In this document: in pieces, positions 18,213 to 27,599 of the stretch
How the letters are laid out: the number at the start of each line of letters is the position of its first letter
Position numbering within the stretch: the first letter of the stretch is position 1
Assembly: GCF_002118315.1 (NCBI RefSeq)
Contig: NZ_MTSZ01000003.1
Span: forward strand, 620,001-684,000
Reading direction: 5' to 3'
DNA: 64,000 bases
From: Kiloniella majae
Lineage (GTDB): Bacteria; Pseudomonadota; Alphaproteobacteria; Kiloniellales; Kiloniellaceae
Made by a program: the position numbers and the translations under genes
The notes under the pieces: generated by a model
Seen by the model: only the letters and a program-made list of their open reading frames with translations
Told to the model about the DNA's origin: nothing
Database searches by the model: none

Positions 18213-18449
18213 TTAACTCTGCGGGGCAGAGGTCTGTAAAGCCAGCGCGTGTAACTCATTGCCCATGCGTCCTTGAAGGGCTTGATAAACCATCTGGTGC
18301 TGTTGCACGCGGGTTTTTCCTTCAAAGGCAGGCGAAACGACGTAAGCTGCATAGTGATCACCATCGCCACGAAGATCTTCAATGGTTACATCTGCTTCGG
18401 GCAGTGCTTCCCGAATCAGTGCTTCGATCTCTGCAGGGTTCATCGGCAT
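18213..18449 (-). CDS. BolA-family protein
   Basis: 78 residues from ATG 18449, which has AAGGACAG upstream. The class II KH-like BolA fold is shown by IEALIREALPEADVTIEDL, GDGDHYAAYVVSPAFEGKTRVQQHQMVYQAL and the C-terminal NELHALALQT; the His of the last block is a family-conserved cluster ligand. It works with the CGFS glutaredoxin encoded next, in Fe-S cluster handling or iron signalling. The grxD-bolA-purL order is frequent in alphaproteobacteria. Confidence 0.92.
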   Translation of the reverse strand: MPMNPAEIEALIREALPEADVTIEDLRGDGDHYAAYVVSPAFEGKTRVQQHQMVYQALQGRMGNELHALALQTSAPQS

Positions 18450-18614
18450 AAATACTGTCCTTGTTCTCATTTCTCCGGTTCAGATTGAGAAGCTTATTCT
18501 GGATTCTCAATCCTGTTCAGATACCACACTACAAAGCTTGTTCGAAAAGATCTACAGGAGAGGTATGTTTAATCCTCTCCTGCGTCAAAATTTCTTTCCG
18601 GATGGTGGATAAAG

Positions 18615-20804
18615 CTATCCAGCCATATAGTTTGGCATCCATGCTTCGTTGCATGCACGAAGCTCTGCTACGGATATGGTGCTTCCACCTGGCAGCGTCA
18701 AGTCATTGCCGCCCGTACGACCTACAATGGCTGCAGAAACACCAGCTTCTTCGGCAGCTTCAAGCAAGCTTTCGGCATCACCGATGGAAATCAGGTAGCG
18801 GCCTTGATCTTCACCAAATAGCCAAGCTGTTGTCGGTGTTTCAACTTCGGCAGGTTTGATGACTTCGACACCCATGTTCGATGCAATGGCCATATCGGCA
18901 ACAGCTGCGGCAAGGCCCCCATCAGACAGATCGTGACAGCTTTCGACAAAGCCACCTTCAATCTGTGATCTTACAAAGTCGCCATTCTTACGTTCAGCAG
19001 CAAGATCAACAACCGGTGCATTTCCTTCGCGACGTCCTTCGATCACATCAAGGTATATGGACATACCGACATGCCCGATTGAATCTCCGATAAGAACCAG
19101 ACTTTCCCCTTCAGATCCAAAAGTAACCGTTGCAGTCTTGTCCGAATTTTTAATCAAGCCGACGCCACCGATAACAGGTGTTGGCAGAATGCCTTTGCCA
19201 TTCGTTTCGTTGTACAGAGAAACGTTACCTGATACGACCGGATAATCCAGCGCAAGACAGGCATCACGCATACCTTCGATACAGCCCACAAATTGTCCCA
19301 TAATTTCCGGGCGTTCCGGGTTGCCAAAGTTCATGTTGTCGGTGATGGCCAAAGGCGTAGCACCAACTGCTGTAATATTACGATACGTTTCAGCAACAGC
19401 CTGTGCACCACCGCGAACAGGGTTCGCTTTGCAGTAGCGAGGTGTACAGTCAGAAGTGACGGCAAGGGCACGATCGGTGCCGTGAACACGGACAACGCCA
19501 GCGTCGCCGCCAGGGCGTTGGATTGTATCACCCATCACCATGTGATCGTATTGTTCCCACACCCAGCGGCGGCTGGACATGTTTGGTGAACTCATCAAGG
19601 TTTTAAGGGCTTGTGTTGTGTCCGCAGCTTCCTGGATATCGCTTGCAAGTACATCGTCAGAATCTGGTGTTGGAACCCATGGACGGTCATACTCTGGAGA
19701 GTGATGTGCCAAAGGTTTAATTGGAAGATCGCCAACAACATCGCCGTGGAATTTAAGCACCATACGCTTGCTGTCGGTAAGCTTACCGATAACCGCGAAG
19801 TCCAGATCCCATTTGTCCATAATGGAACGGGCGAGATCTTCTTTTCCAGGCTTGAGGATGATGAGCATGCGTTCCTGACTTTCAGAAAGCATCATCTCGT
19901 ATGGGGTCATGCCTTCTTCACGCTGTGGAACTTGATCCAGATTTAGCTCGACACCCATGTCACCAGAAGAAGCCATCTCAAAGGAAGAAGAGGTCAGGCC
20001 AGCAGCACCCATGTCCTGAATAGCGACGATGGCATCTGTTTGCATCAGCTCCAGGCAGGCTTCAATTAGAAGCTTTTCAGTGAAAGGATCACCAACCTGA
20101 ACAGTAGGACGCTTTTCATCGGAATCATCGTCAAATTCAGCGGAAGCCATGGTGGCGCCGTGAATGCCATCGCGACCTGTTTTTGACCCAACATAAACAA
20201 CCGGATTACCAACACCAGAGGCCTGGGCGGTAAAGATACGATCTGCCTTTGCCAGGCCAACGGTCATGGCATTTACAAGAATGTTTCCGTTGTATGAAGG
20301 ATCAAACTCAACTTCGCCAGCAACAGTTGGAACTCCAACACAGTTACCATAGCCACCGACACCGGCAACAACACCTGAAACGAGATGGCGTGTTTTGGGG
20401 TGATCAGGCTCACCAAAACGCAGCGCGTTTACGTTGGCAATTGGGCGTGCGCCCATGGTGAATACATCACGCAGGATACCACCGACACCAGTTGCGGCGC
20501 CTTGGTAAGGTTCGATAAAACTTGGGTGGTTATGGCTTTCCATTTTGAAGATGGCGGCATTGCCATCACCAATGTCAATAACACCAGCGTTTTCGCCAGG
20601 GCCCATAATGACTTGTGGCCCTTCGGTCGGAAGAGTTTTGAGCCACTTTTTTGAAGACTTGTACGAGCAGTGCTCGGACCACATAACCGAAAAGATGCCA
20701 AGTTCAAGAAGGTTGGGCTCGCGACCCATAATTTCGAGAACAAGGGCGTATTCTTCTTCGTTGATCCCGTGTTCTGCGACGATTTCAGGGGTAATTTCAC
20801 TCAT
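18615..20804 (-). CDS. purL: Phosphoribosylformylglycinamidine synthase subunit PurL
   Basis: Synthetase subunit of FGAM synthase, the fourth step of purine synthesis, using ammonia from PurQ and ATP. 729 residues, the small-PurL size that needs PurQ and PurS. Visible signatures are [79 protein letters not shown], and in the second half [10 protein letters not shown] and [11 protein letters not shown]. The gene is 12 bases downstream of purQ. Confidence 0.96.
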   Translation of the reverse strand: MSEITPEIVAEHGINEEEYALVLEIMGREPNLLELGIFSVMWSEHCSYKSSKKWLKTLPTEGPQVIMGPGENAGVIDIGDGNAAIFKMESHNHPSFIEPYQGAATGVGGILRDVFTMGARPIANVNALRFGEPDHPKTRHLVSGVVAGVGGYGNCVGVPTVAGEVEFDPSYNGNILVNAMTVGLAKADRIFTAQASGVGNPVVYVGSKTGRDGIHGATMASAEFDDDSDEKRPTVQVGDPFTEKLLIEACLELMQTDAIVAIQDMGAAGLTSSSFEMASSGDMGVELNLDQVPQREEGMTPYEMMLSESQERMLIILKPGKEDLARSIMDKWDLDFAVIGKLTDSKRMVLKFHGDVVGDLPIKPLAHHSPEYDRPWVPTPDSDDVLASDIQEAADTTQALKTLMSSPNMSSRRWVWEQYDHMVMGDTIQRPGGDAGVVRVHGTDRALAVTSDCTPRYCKANPVRGGAQAVAETYRNITAVGATPLAITDNMNFGNPERPEIMGQFVGCIEGMRDACLALDYPVVSGNVSLYNETNGKGILPTPVIGGVGLIKNSDKTATVTFGSEGESLVLIGDSIGHVGMSIYLDVIEGRREGNAPVVDLAAERKNGDFVRSQIEGGFVESCHDLSDGGLAAAVADMAIASNMGVEVIKPAEVETPTTAWLFGEDQGRYLISIGDAESLLEAAEEAGVSAAIVGRTGGNDLTLPGGSTISVAELRACNEAWMPNYMAG

Positions 20805-20816
20805 TTTTCTATCACC

Positions 20817-21506
20817 TTATGAAAGGGCCGCAACGAGGCTATCAAACATGGGGCGTCCATCTGTTCCGCCGAGGACATCTTCGCAAAGACGTTCAGGGTG
20901 CGGCATCATACCAAGAACATTGCCTTTGGCGTTATAAACACCAGCAATATTATTGAGAGAGCCGTTCGGGTTGCTGTGATCGTTGACACTGCCATCTTCG
21001 GCGCTGTAGCGGAACGCAACTTGTCCGTTATCTTCCAAGGCTTTTAGGCCTTCTGCATCGACGAAGTAGTTTCCATCGTGATGTGCAACAGGGATACGGA
21101 TATTTTGTCCTGCCTGATATTGCTTTGTGAAGACGGTGTCGTTGCGTTCAACCTTTAAATGAAGGTCCCGGCAGACAAACTTCAGATTGCTGTTACGCAT
21201 GAGTGCGCCAGGGACAAGGCCACATTCTGTCAGAATCTGAAAACCATTACAGATACCTAGAACAGGAACGCCTTTGTTGGCGCGGGCAACAACTTCTTTC
21301 ATAACGGGTGATTTGGCTGACATGGCCCCACAGCGAAGATAATCGCCATAGGAAAATCCGCCGGGAAGGCAAATTAGATCAACATCATCAAAGTCAGCAT
21401 CTTTATGCCAGACCATCTGGGGTTCAGATCCCATGGATTGACGCAATGCAACCTGAATATCTCGGTCACAGTTGGATCCTGGGAAAACGATAACCGCCGC
21501 TTTCAT
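20817..21506 (-). CDS. purQ: Phosphoribosylformylglycinamidine synthase subunit PurQ
   Basis: Class I glutamine amidotransferase that supplies ammonia to PurL. 229 residues from ATG 21506, which has GAGGAAC upstream; a TTG two codons earlier is also open. The catalytic cysteine is in VLGICNGFQ (about residue 86), and the His/Glu pair is in MPHPERL near the C-terminus. [10 protein letters not shown] and [12 protein letters not shown] are the family's N-terminal blocks. It forms a complex with PurL and PurS. Confidence 0.96.
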   Translation of the reverse strand: MKAAVIVFPGSNCDRDIQVALRQSMGSEPQMVWHKDADFDDVDLICLPGGFSYGDYLRCGAMSAKSPVMKEVVARANKGVPVLGICNGFQILTECGLVPGALMRNSNLKFVCRDLHLKVERNDTVFTKQYQAGQNIRIPVAHHDGNYFVDAEGLKALEDNGQVAFRYSAEDGSVNDHSNPNGSLNNIAGVYNAKGNVLGMMPHPERLCEDVLGGTDGRPMFDSLVAALS

Positions 21507-21594
21507 TGGCAAGTTCCTCGTAGTTTGAAATTACAGTAAGCCATTACAGATCTATAGTCGTGATTGCAGAAGTCTATTTCCGTAAAGCACGAAC

Positions 21595-21837
21595 TTACTG
21601 TTCCAGATCGATGGAATAGTTTTCGATCACAGTGTTTGCCAAAAGCTTTTCGCACATGGCTGTAACGGTTTCGCGTGCTTTTGCTTCATCGGTTTCTGCG
21701 ATATCGAGTTCGATGAATTTTCCCTGGCGTGCTTCGTTAACACCATCAAAGCCCAAAGAGCCTAGTGTGTGTTCAATTGCTTTGCCCTGAGGGTCTAGGA
21801 CTCCGTTTTTCAGAGTGACATGGATGCGCGCTTTCAC
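21595..21837 (-). CDS. purS: Phosphoribosylformylglycinamidine synthase subunit PurS
   Basis: 80-residue subunit that bridges PurQ and PurL and helps channel ammonia. It begins MKARIHVTLKNGVLDPQGKAIEHTLGSLGF, the PurS signature, and ends NTVIENYSIDLE. The start codon is GTG with AATGGAGAATACGG upstream. It is first of the purS-purQ-purL run (88 bases to purQ). purC, which often precedes purS, is not found upstream in this window. Confidence 0.95.
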   Translation of the reverse strand: MKARIHVTLKNGVLDPQGKAIEHTLGSLGFDGVNEARQGKFIELDIAETDEAKARETVTAMCEKLLANTVIENYSIDLEQ

Positions 21838-22467
21838 CCGTATTCTCCATTATTCCGTTGCGAATAGAAGTCGGTTATTTTTTGACTTCTTATAAGCTAC
21901 TTTTGTTTAAACAACTTGGGGACCTTTTAAAGGCCCCCGCTACAATGAACCTTTAGGTCCAGATTTCGTTCACAGTTTTACTCGATGACTTACCAAAAAA
22001 TGCCATAAGAGACTGGATTAGTATATGCCTTAATCCGCTGGATAATATCATTAAGGATTTGAAAAAACTGCGTATCGATAGATATGGTCGAACTGATCCA
22101 AGGCCGACAGGCAAAGGTGACAGGCGATAAAGTAATATGCCTGTTAAAGAGGCCATTGGTTTGCCTTTGAAAAGCGGCTTGCCTGGCATTCGCTCAGTCC
22201 TTTGGGTTTCTACCCAGAAAGAGATAACAAAGAATGGAGGTCTGCTTCCATCCCTATAGATTTGCGGTCCATATAGCAGTCTATGCTATAGAAGACAATC
22301 CCGCTTTGCCTTTCTCAATCAGATAGAATTTGTTGAAAATATGTTCTTTCTATTTCAGCAGGATTAACTGCTTAATATTACATATTATTCTGATTGCTTT
22401 GTGGTGCTTTTTTAGCTGTTGGATTTGTATTTTTCGTATTTATCAATTTGAGTTGACGAAATGAATT
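21838..22467. other. 630-bp stretch without a recognised gene
   Basis: This lies upstream of purS and downstream of the NRDE gene, both on the minus strand. A 78-codon minus-strand frame (21953-22189) has no recognisable family likeness or convincing ribosome site and is not called. A GGGGACC / AAAGGCCCCC imperfect hairpin near 21917-21938 lacks a T-run. I do not recognise a structured RNA, and purS promoter elements must lie here. Confidence 0.4.
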
Positions 22468-23223
22468 TTATATTTGTATTTCTTCGAAGGGGACATCACC
22501 GGGCTTGCCATTGGCAAACCACCATTTTGTTTTCTCTGGAGTCCCCGAAGAGGTCGTGGCTTCTGGACTGGGGAGTGCAATAACAGAGGACGAACTGGTT
22601 TCGAAGCCAGTTTCAGTCTCGACAGTCATTGCTATTTTTGAATCATTATTTTTACGTGACAGAATTTCTTTCCAACCAGACCAGTCATTTACATCCACAT
22701 CAGGGATGAAGTTCACAAAATCCTGCCTGTGTGCCGCAATACGAGGACTGTCATCATTGCCATCGCCAGCGGTAATCATAAAAATGCCCTTGGGGATGGG
22801 GAACACTTCTATGGCTCCGGGACCATTTTCGGGATCATTTCGTAACCAAAAAGCTTTTTTATAATCGGCAATGATCAGATTAAAACTTCGGTAAGCTGCG
22901 GTGTTTAAGTCAGCAAGTGCCATGGCAGCATCGTAAGAATCGGCGTGGTCCAGTGCTTCAAGAACCAGCTCACCTCTACTACGTTTGTCTTCTTTCACGC
23001 CAAGGCTTCCTCGACGATTCAAGACGCATGATATGAGGCCGTAATCATTTACGCCCAACCAAGTGCCTCCTGCAAGTTCATCGAGACCAGCGACAATTTC
23101 AGGTCGATCGTTCCAATGTCGTCTAGGAGGGAGCCAAGGGCGATCATTCATTTCGTCGCGATTGCCGGCAAATAAAAGTGGCCATTTATGGCCCGGGCGA
23201 GAGAGAAGCGTGACCGTACACAT
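22468..23223 (-). CDS. NRDE (TANGO2-like) family protein
   Basis: 251 residues of the NRDE family, related to eukaryotic TANGO2. It starts MCTVTLLSRPGHKWPLLFAGNRDE: the second-position Cys and the AGNRDE motif define the family. Further family blocks are GGTWLGVNDYGLISCVLNRR and SRGELVLEALDH. The Cys2 position recalls N-terminal nucleophile hydrolases, but no reaction is proven; work on TANGO2 points to roles in heme or lipid handling. The C-terminal 60 residues are Ser/Thr-rich and less conserved, ending WWFANGKPGDVPF. It is transcribed alone. Confidence 0.82.
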   Translation of the reverse strand: MCTVTLLSRPGHKWPLLFAGNRDEMNDRPWLPPRRHWNDRPEIVAGLDELAGGTWLGVNDYGLISCVLNRRGSLGVKEDKRSRGELVLEALDHADSYDAAMALADLNTAAYRSFNLIIADYKKAFWLRNDPENGPGAIEVFPIPKGIFMITAGDGNDDSPRIAAHRQDFVNFIPDVDVNDWSGWKEILSRKNNDSKIAMTVETETGFETSSSSVIALPSPEATTSSGTPEKTKWWFANGKPGDVPFEEIQI

Positions 23224-23421
23224 AGTTCCTGCTGTAATAATGTAATTATATTAATATAATTAAAGAGTTTCCCTTGCAGAAGTGAAGGGGTATGACAAAA
23301 TATATAACAGATAGTTCGATGAATGGCTTTTGGTTATTTTGCTCACTTATTTGGTATAAGCGTAGCCAACAGTTTTAAATTCAAGAATGACAATTAAGTT
23401 CAGGCAAGGAGTCTTTGTTTT

Positions 23422-23742
23422 ATGACTAACATTAGTGACCGCGAAAAGGCATTTGAAGACAAATACCAGCATGATGAAGAGTTGCGGTTCAAAACAGAAG
23501 CGCGCCGTAATAAACTTCTTGGGTTATGGGCTGCGGATCTGATGGGCCTTACCGGGGACGCTGCCGAAGAATATGCAAAGACTGTTGTTAAAGCAGATTT
23601 GATTGAGCCCGGTGATGAGGACGTAAAACAAAAAGTTCTGAAGGACTTTCAAAGCCGCAATGTTGATAAATCTATCCACCAACTGGAACGCCAGATGGCT
23701 GAGTTGATGGAAGAAGCCAAGAAACAATTAATGAGCGAATAA
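23422..23742 (+). CDS. DUF1476 protein, F1-ATPase zeta-subunit family (copy 1)
   Basis: 106 residues. The family includes the alphaproteobacterial F1F0-ATPase inhibitor subunit zeta, which blocks ATP hydrolysis through its N-terminus. The sequence is highly charged and helical; REKAFEDKYQHDEELRFK is the inhibitory-type N-terminus and RRNKLLGLWAADLMGL the start of the conserved four-helix core. This copy keeps the more standard spacing and ends in a helix LMEEAKKQLMSE. A start site GCAAGGAG lies upstream. A second, divergent copy follows at 23951, each with its own terminator. Confidence 0.88.
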   Translation: MTNISDREKAFEDKYQHDEELRFKTEARRNKLLGLWAADLMGLTGDAAEEYAKTVVKADLIEPGDEDVKQKVLKDFQSRNVDKSIHQLERQMAELMEEAKKQLMSE

Positions 23743-23775
23743 TCCGTTTTTTGAGTTACAGTTCATTCGTTATTC

Positions 23776-23806
23776 AAAAGGAGCTTTTTATGGAGGCTCC
23801 TTTTTT
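23776..23806 (+). terminator. Intrinsic terminator after first DUF1476 gene
   Basis: Arms AAAAGGAGC and GCTCCTTTT enclose an 11-nt loop, with the second arm running into T. It makes the two DUF1476 copies separate transcription units. Confidence 0.8.
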
Positions 23807-23950
23807 ATTTTGGCTTTTTGCGATCTATTTCATTTCTGTATTCTGTTGATGTCTGGTGAATAAACTTTTGGTTATTAAGTTCCGTTTATACTGAAAGGCA
23901 CAGGTATGTTTCAGGATTTTTTATATTTCAGTTTTAGGGAAATGTAGAAC

Positions 23951-24271
23951 ATGGATACATTACAGGAATTGAAAGAAGCTCATGAGAACAAGTTCAAACA
24001 TGAGCAGGATATTCTCTTTAAAGCCAAAATTCGCCGCAATAAATTAGTCGGGCTTTGGGCTGCTGAGCTGATGGAGCTTTCAGACAGTGACGCCGAGAAA
24101 TACGCAGAAGAACTGGCTGAGTTGCATATCAAGGATACCGGGCGGGATCGCTTACAGGTTAAGATTGTAGATGATTTTACGCGTTATGGCGTGCACAAAT
24201 CAGAACACCGTATCGAGCGACAGATACACGATTTCATGCTTCAGGCTTTAGAGTTGGTGAAAAGCGAATAG
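23951..24271 (+). CDS. DUF1476 protein, F1-ATPase zeta-subunit family (copy 2)
   Basis: 106 residues, the same length as the preceding gene and clearly a paralogue. The RRNKLVGLWAAELMEL core lines up with copy 1 without gaps over most of its length. The N-terminus (MDTLQELKEAHENKFKHEQDILFKAK) and C-terminus differ markedly, and KSEHRIERQ replaces KSIHQLERQ. Copies evolved apart may differ in inhibiting the F1-ATPase. The 208-base gap with a terminator implies its own promoter. Confidence 0.86.
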   Translation: MDTLQELKEAHENKFKHEQDILFKAKIRRNKLVGLWAAELMELSDSDAEKYAEELAELHIKDTGRDRLQVKIVDDFTRYGVHKSEHRIERQIHDFMLQALELVKSE

Positions 24272-24298
24272 GCTTCCCAACATCTGAGAAAGACATAC

Positions 24299-24333
24299 AA
24301 AGAAAGCCCCGAAATCGGGGCTTTCTTCTTTTT
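24299..24333. terminator. Bidirectional terminator between DUF1476 copy 2 and purB
   Basis: Eleven-base perfect arms AGAAAGCCCCG and CGGGGCTTTCT enclose a 4-nt loop, with T-rich sequence following on the plus strand. It lies between convergent genes. Confidence 0.85.
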
Positions 24334-24365
24334 AGGCTTATAACAAGTTAGGATCTCTAATAAGC

Positions 24366-25757
24366 TTATTTTCCAAAAATTCTCTCGAAGATACGATCTA
24401 CGTTCTTTGTGTGATAACTGATTGAATCTTCATCCAGAAGTTTACCGAGTTTCTCAACACTTAGAATTTGCATCAAGCCTTCGTCCTTGGACATAAAGAA
24501 GAAGAAACGGTTGTCGTGTTCTTGTGCTTCTTTTTCTACGGCGTCTAGTTCTGCAGGTGAATCCGGGTTGTCAGGATCAATGCCGTAACTTTTCCAAACA
24601 CGCATGGCGTTGCGCTGTACGATGCGGTAAGCATCTTCGCGGCTGACGTCGTTCTGAGTGAGGTAAAGCAATACACGCTGAGCGTCGTGGATGCCGCCAA
24701 AATTGTTCATATGGTCAAGCATGTTTTGCGGATAAACCACAAGCTTTTCAATGGTGCCGGCAAGACGATTAAGTGCAAAATCAAGCGTTACTGTCGCATC
24801 CGGGCCGATCATACGTTCAACAGATGAATGCGAAATATCACGCTCGTGCCATAGGGCAACATTTTCGAGTGCAGGTGTTACTGCTGAGCGAACAATACGT
24901 GCCAGTCCAGTCAGGTTCTCTGTCAGGATCGGGTTACGTTTATGTGGCATTGCAGAAGAGCCTTTTTGCCCCGGAGCAAAGTATTCCTGTGCTTCACGAA
25001 CTTCTGTACGCTGTAGGTGACGAATTTCGGTAGCAATGTTCTCCACAGAAGAAGCAATGATACCGAGAACGGCAAAGTAATTTGCATGACGATCGCGTGG
25101 GATGACCTGAGTTGAAATTGGTTCAGGTGTCAGACCCATTTTATCCGCAACATGTTCTTCAACGGAAGGATCTACATTTGCAAAGGTACCAACCGCGCCG
25201 GAAATTGCACAGGTCGCGATTTCATCACGCGCTTGTTGCAGGCGTTTTTTATTACGATCCATTTCCGCATAGAAACGAGCAAACTTAAGGCCCATGGTCA
25301 CTGGTTCTGCATGGATGCCGTGTGAACGGCCGATACAGGCCATGTGTTTTGTTTCTTTGGCACGTTTTTCCAACGCAGCCAACAGGCGATCCATATCGGA
25401 AAGTAAAATGTCAGCAGCTTGTGACATTTGAACGGACAAACAAGTATCCAGAACGTCAGATGATGTCATGCCTTGATGCACAAATCTGGATTCTTCACCA
25501 ACGTTCTCTGCGAGCTCTGTCAGGAAGGCAATGACGTCGTGTTTGACTTCGGCTTCGATTTCATCGATACGAGCGATACGTTCAGGCGTATAGGGCTTTT
25601 GGCCCTTTTCCCAGATAATGTCTGCGGCTTCTTTGGGGATAACACCTAAAGACGCCTGGGCGTCACATGCATGGGCTTCAATTTCAAACCAGATACGGAA
25701 TTTGTTTTCTGCTTCCCAGATTGAAGTCATTTCTGGGCGACTATAACGCGGGATCAT
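24366..25757 (-). CDS. purB: Adenylosuccinate lyase
   Basis: Cleaves SAICAR and adenylosuccinate, releasing fumarate, in purine synthesis. 463 residues, about 30 more than the common bacterial short form. The fumarase/aspartase superfamily signature is GSSAMPHKRNP (about 265-275). VHQGMTSSDVLDT, RSHGIHAEPVTMG (catalytic His) and the N-terminal MIPRYSRPEM are also present. The extra length sits near the C-terminus around NPDSPAELDAVEKEAQEHDN. ATG follows AAAGGAAC. It is convergent with the DUF1476 genes and not next to purSQL. Confidence 0.94.
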   Translation of the reverse strand: MIPRYSRPEMTSIWEAENKFRIWFEIEAHACDAQASLGVIPKEAADIIWEKGQKPYTPERIARIDEIEAEVKHDVIAFLTELAENVGEESRFVHQGMTSSDVLDTCLSVQMSQAADILLSDMDRLLAALEKRAKETKHMACIGRSHGIHAEPVTMGLKFARFYAEMDRNKKRLQQARDEIATCAISGAVGTFANVDPSVEEHVADKMGLTPEPISTQVIPRDRHANYFAVLGIIASSVENIATEIRHLQRTEVREAQEYFAPGQKGSSAMPHKRNPILTENLTGLARIVRSAVTPALENVALWHERDISHSSVERMIGPDATVTLDFALNRLAGTIEKLVVYPQNMLDHMNNFGGIHDAQRVLLYLTQNDVSREDAYRIVQRNAMRVWKSYGIDPDNPDSPAELDAVEKEAQEHDNRFFFFMSKDEGLMQILSVEKLGKLLDEDSISYHTKNVDRIFERIFGK

Positions 25758-26051
25758 GGTGCTTTTGTTCCTTTGGGAAAGTGCACAAAGTTATGGCAAA
25801 TTTTTACTGCCAACAATCTCAGGGTGAAACAAGCGAAGTTGTCAGCTTCTGTCAACTGTTATAGTGAATTTATCTCATTCTTTCTTACCAAGACAGCGTT
25901 GCTCTGCTTTTGCAACTATGGCTGTGTTTAATGATAGCTCTTGAATAATAATTACAACTTTATGTCTTGATATCCCCGCCTTTTAACAACCTGTTTCTTG
26001 TGCTATAGCCCTCGACCATAAAAATTTAATGAAAAATTCATTGAGGCGGAT

Positions 26052-26792
26052 GTGACACAAAATTCAGCAAATAATGTTGATAATCTAACTGATTTTTCCA
26101 AACTTTATTGGCAATGGTTACCATTGCTAATGGTTGCGGTTATGGTTATCGGTCGTACAATTTTCCCGGATTGGGCAGAGTACGAATACTATATTGAGAG
26201 TGAACGCCGCGGTATTGTTGAGAATGCTGCTTTTGTTATGTTGGTGCCGGCGGTTGTTTTTGGCTTCCTTGCTTGGCGTATGCGTGACGCTCTACCATCA
26301 AAATATCTTGGCTATTGGCTGATGCTTTGCACCATAGCTGTCTTTATTGCTGCGGGTGAAGAAGCAAGTTGGGGGCAACATTGGTTCCAGTGGGAAACAC
26401 CGGAAAGCTTGGCGGCCATTAATGATCATAATGAAACGAATTTCCACAACACGCTTAACGGTCATGATACGACAATAAAATCAATTATCATGATTGGTAT
26501 GGCGATTGGGACAATTGTTATTCCACTTATCATTAAGTTTGGTTACATGGCTAAACCGGCGATGGGAAGTGCCTTTTACTGGTTGTTTCCAACTGTTGTT
26601 GGCTTGCCGGTTACCATCTATTGCCTTGTAAGCCGCGTGCTGAGACAATTGTTTCAGAAATGGACCCGGCTAGACGAGCATATGTATTTTGATATGGATT
26701 TGAATGAACTAAGCGAGTTTTATGTCGCTTGTTTTCTGTTCTTCTATCTCTTTTCTTTCTGGTATCGCTTGCGTCAGGCTAAAGCGCAATAA
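26052..26792 (+). CDS. Polytopic membrane protein with AGEEASWGQ motif
   Basis: 246 residues with about six hydrophobic segments and a GTG start after GAGGCGG. The distinctive part is AGEEASWGQHWFQWETPE (about 108-125) followed by NDHNETNFHN. Similar paired phrases (xEExSWGQ...ETP, then NxxxETNxHN) occur in many uncharacterised bacterial membrane proteins, so this is a family without known function. The acidic pair and histidines next to membrane segments could form a metal or catalytic site; that is speculation. It is transcribed alone, with a terminator after it. Confidence 0.75.
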   Translation: MTQNSANNVDNLTDFSKLYWQWLPLLMVAVMVIGRTIFPDWAEYEYYIESERRGIVENAAFVMLVPAVVFGFLAWRMRDALPSKYLGYWLMLCTIAVFIAAGEEASWGQHWFQWETPESLAAINDHNETNFHNTLNGHDTTIKSIIMIGMAIGTIVIPLIIKFGYMAKPAMGSAFYWLFPTVVGLPVTIYCLVSRVLRQLFQKWTRLDEHMYFDMDLNELSEFYVACFLFFYLFSFWYRLRQAKAQ

Positions 26793-26812
26793 ATTGATCG
26801 CTTGTACTTTAG

Positions 26813-26840
26813 AAAAGGCCGCCGAAAGGCGGTCTTTTTT
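26813..26840 (+). terminator. Intrinsic terminator after 26052-26792
   Basis: GGCCGCC and GGCGGTC (one wobble) close a GAAA tetraloop, followed by six T; the A-run upstream would also serve radC on the other strand. Confidence 0.85.
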
Positions 26841-26860
26841 GTTGAGGTGCGCGCTTTTCT

Positions 26861-27544
26861 TTATAAAAGCCCAAGGTGACGAAAACTGCTGTTGCCTGTT
26901 TTGCTGATGATTAGATGGTCGTGTAATTCGATACCAAGTTTACCACATATTTCTTTGACTTCTTTTGTCATGCTTATGTCTGCTGGCGATGGTGAAGGAT
27001 CTCCACTGGGGTGGTTGTGAACCATGATCAAGGCAGAAGCATTGAGCTCTAAAGCGCGTTTGACCACTTCTCGCGGGTAAACGGGTGTGTGATCTATTGT
27101 GCCCTTTTGCTGAATCTCATCGGCAATCAGTCGGTTTTTTCGATCCAGAAAAAGAAGTCGAAACTGTTCTATCTTTTCCCGCGCCATAACTATTTTGCAG
27201 TATTCAACAAGTCGATCCCAGGTATCAATAACTGGATGCTCAAGTATCGCGTCTTTCGTCAAGCGTCGGGCTGCTTCTGGGATGAGTTTAAGCAGAGATG
27301 CAGCTGCATCTCCGACACCTGTAACTTGTCTGAGCTCATCCGGGGAGGCTGCAAAGACTTCAGCCAAGGATCCGAAGGTTTCGATGAGTTTCTTGGCCAG
27401 GGGTTTTGTATCCCCCCGCGGATTAACACCAAACAGGAGGAACTCAAGCACTTCATAATCGGCAAGGCTTTCAGCACCTTTTTCCAGCAGGCGCTGACGT
27501 AACCTGTCGCGATGACCATGATAGTGAGGTTTTTCTGTTTTCAA
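26861..27544 (-). CDS. radC: RadC family JAB/MPN-domain protein
   Basis: 227 residues. An N-terminal helix-hairpin-helix-like region (VLEFLLFGVNPRGDTKPLAKKL, LRQVTGVGDAAASLLKL) is followed by a JAB1/MPN metalloprotease-like domain. Its Zn motif is complete: MVHNHPSGDPSPSPADISMT gives HxHPSGxxxPSxxD. The protein was long called a DNA repair protein, but its real role is unsettled. The start is TTG in this reading; the next in-frame ATG lies well inside the fold. It lies 55 bases downstream of map on the same strand. Confidence 0.92.
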   Translation of the reverse strand: MKTEKPHYHGHRDRLRQRLLEKGAESLADYEVLEFLLFGVNPRGDTKPLAKKLIETFGSLAEVFAASPDELRQVTGVGDAAASLLKLIPEAARRLTKDAILEHPVIDTWDRLVEYCKIVMAREKIEQFRLLFLDRKNRLIADEIQQKGTIDHTPVYPREVVKRALELNASALIMVHNHPSGDPSPSPADISMTKEVKEICGKLGIELHDHLIISKTGNSSFRHLGLL

Positions 27545-27599
27545 ACCAATGCCTGAGTACGTCCAAATTTAAGAATGTTCATCCTGAATTTAAGAATAT

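Noticed and set aside
21953-22189. 78-codon minus-strand frame upstream of purS
   Set aside because: No family likeness, no good ribosome-binding site, and irregular composition; not called as a gene.
21838-22467. 6S RNA, tmRNA or RNase P RNA in the gene-free stretch
   Set aside because: None of the core motifs of these RNAs could be found.
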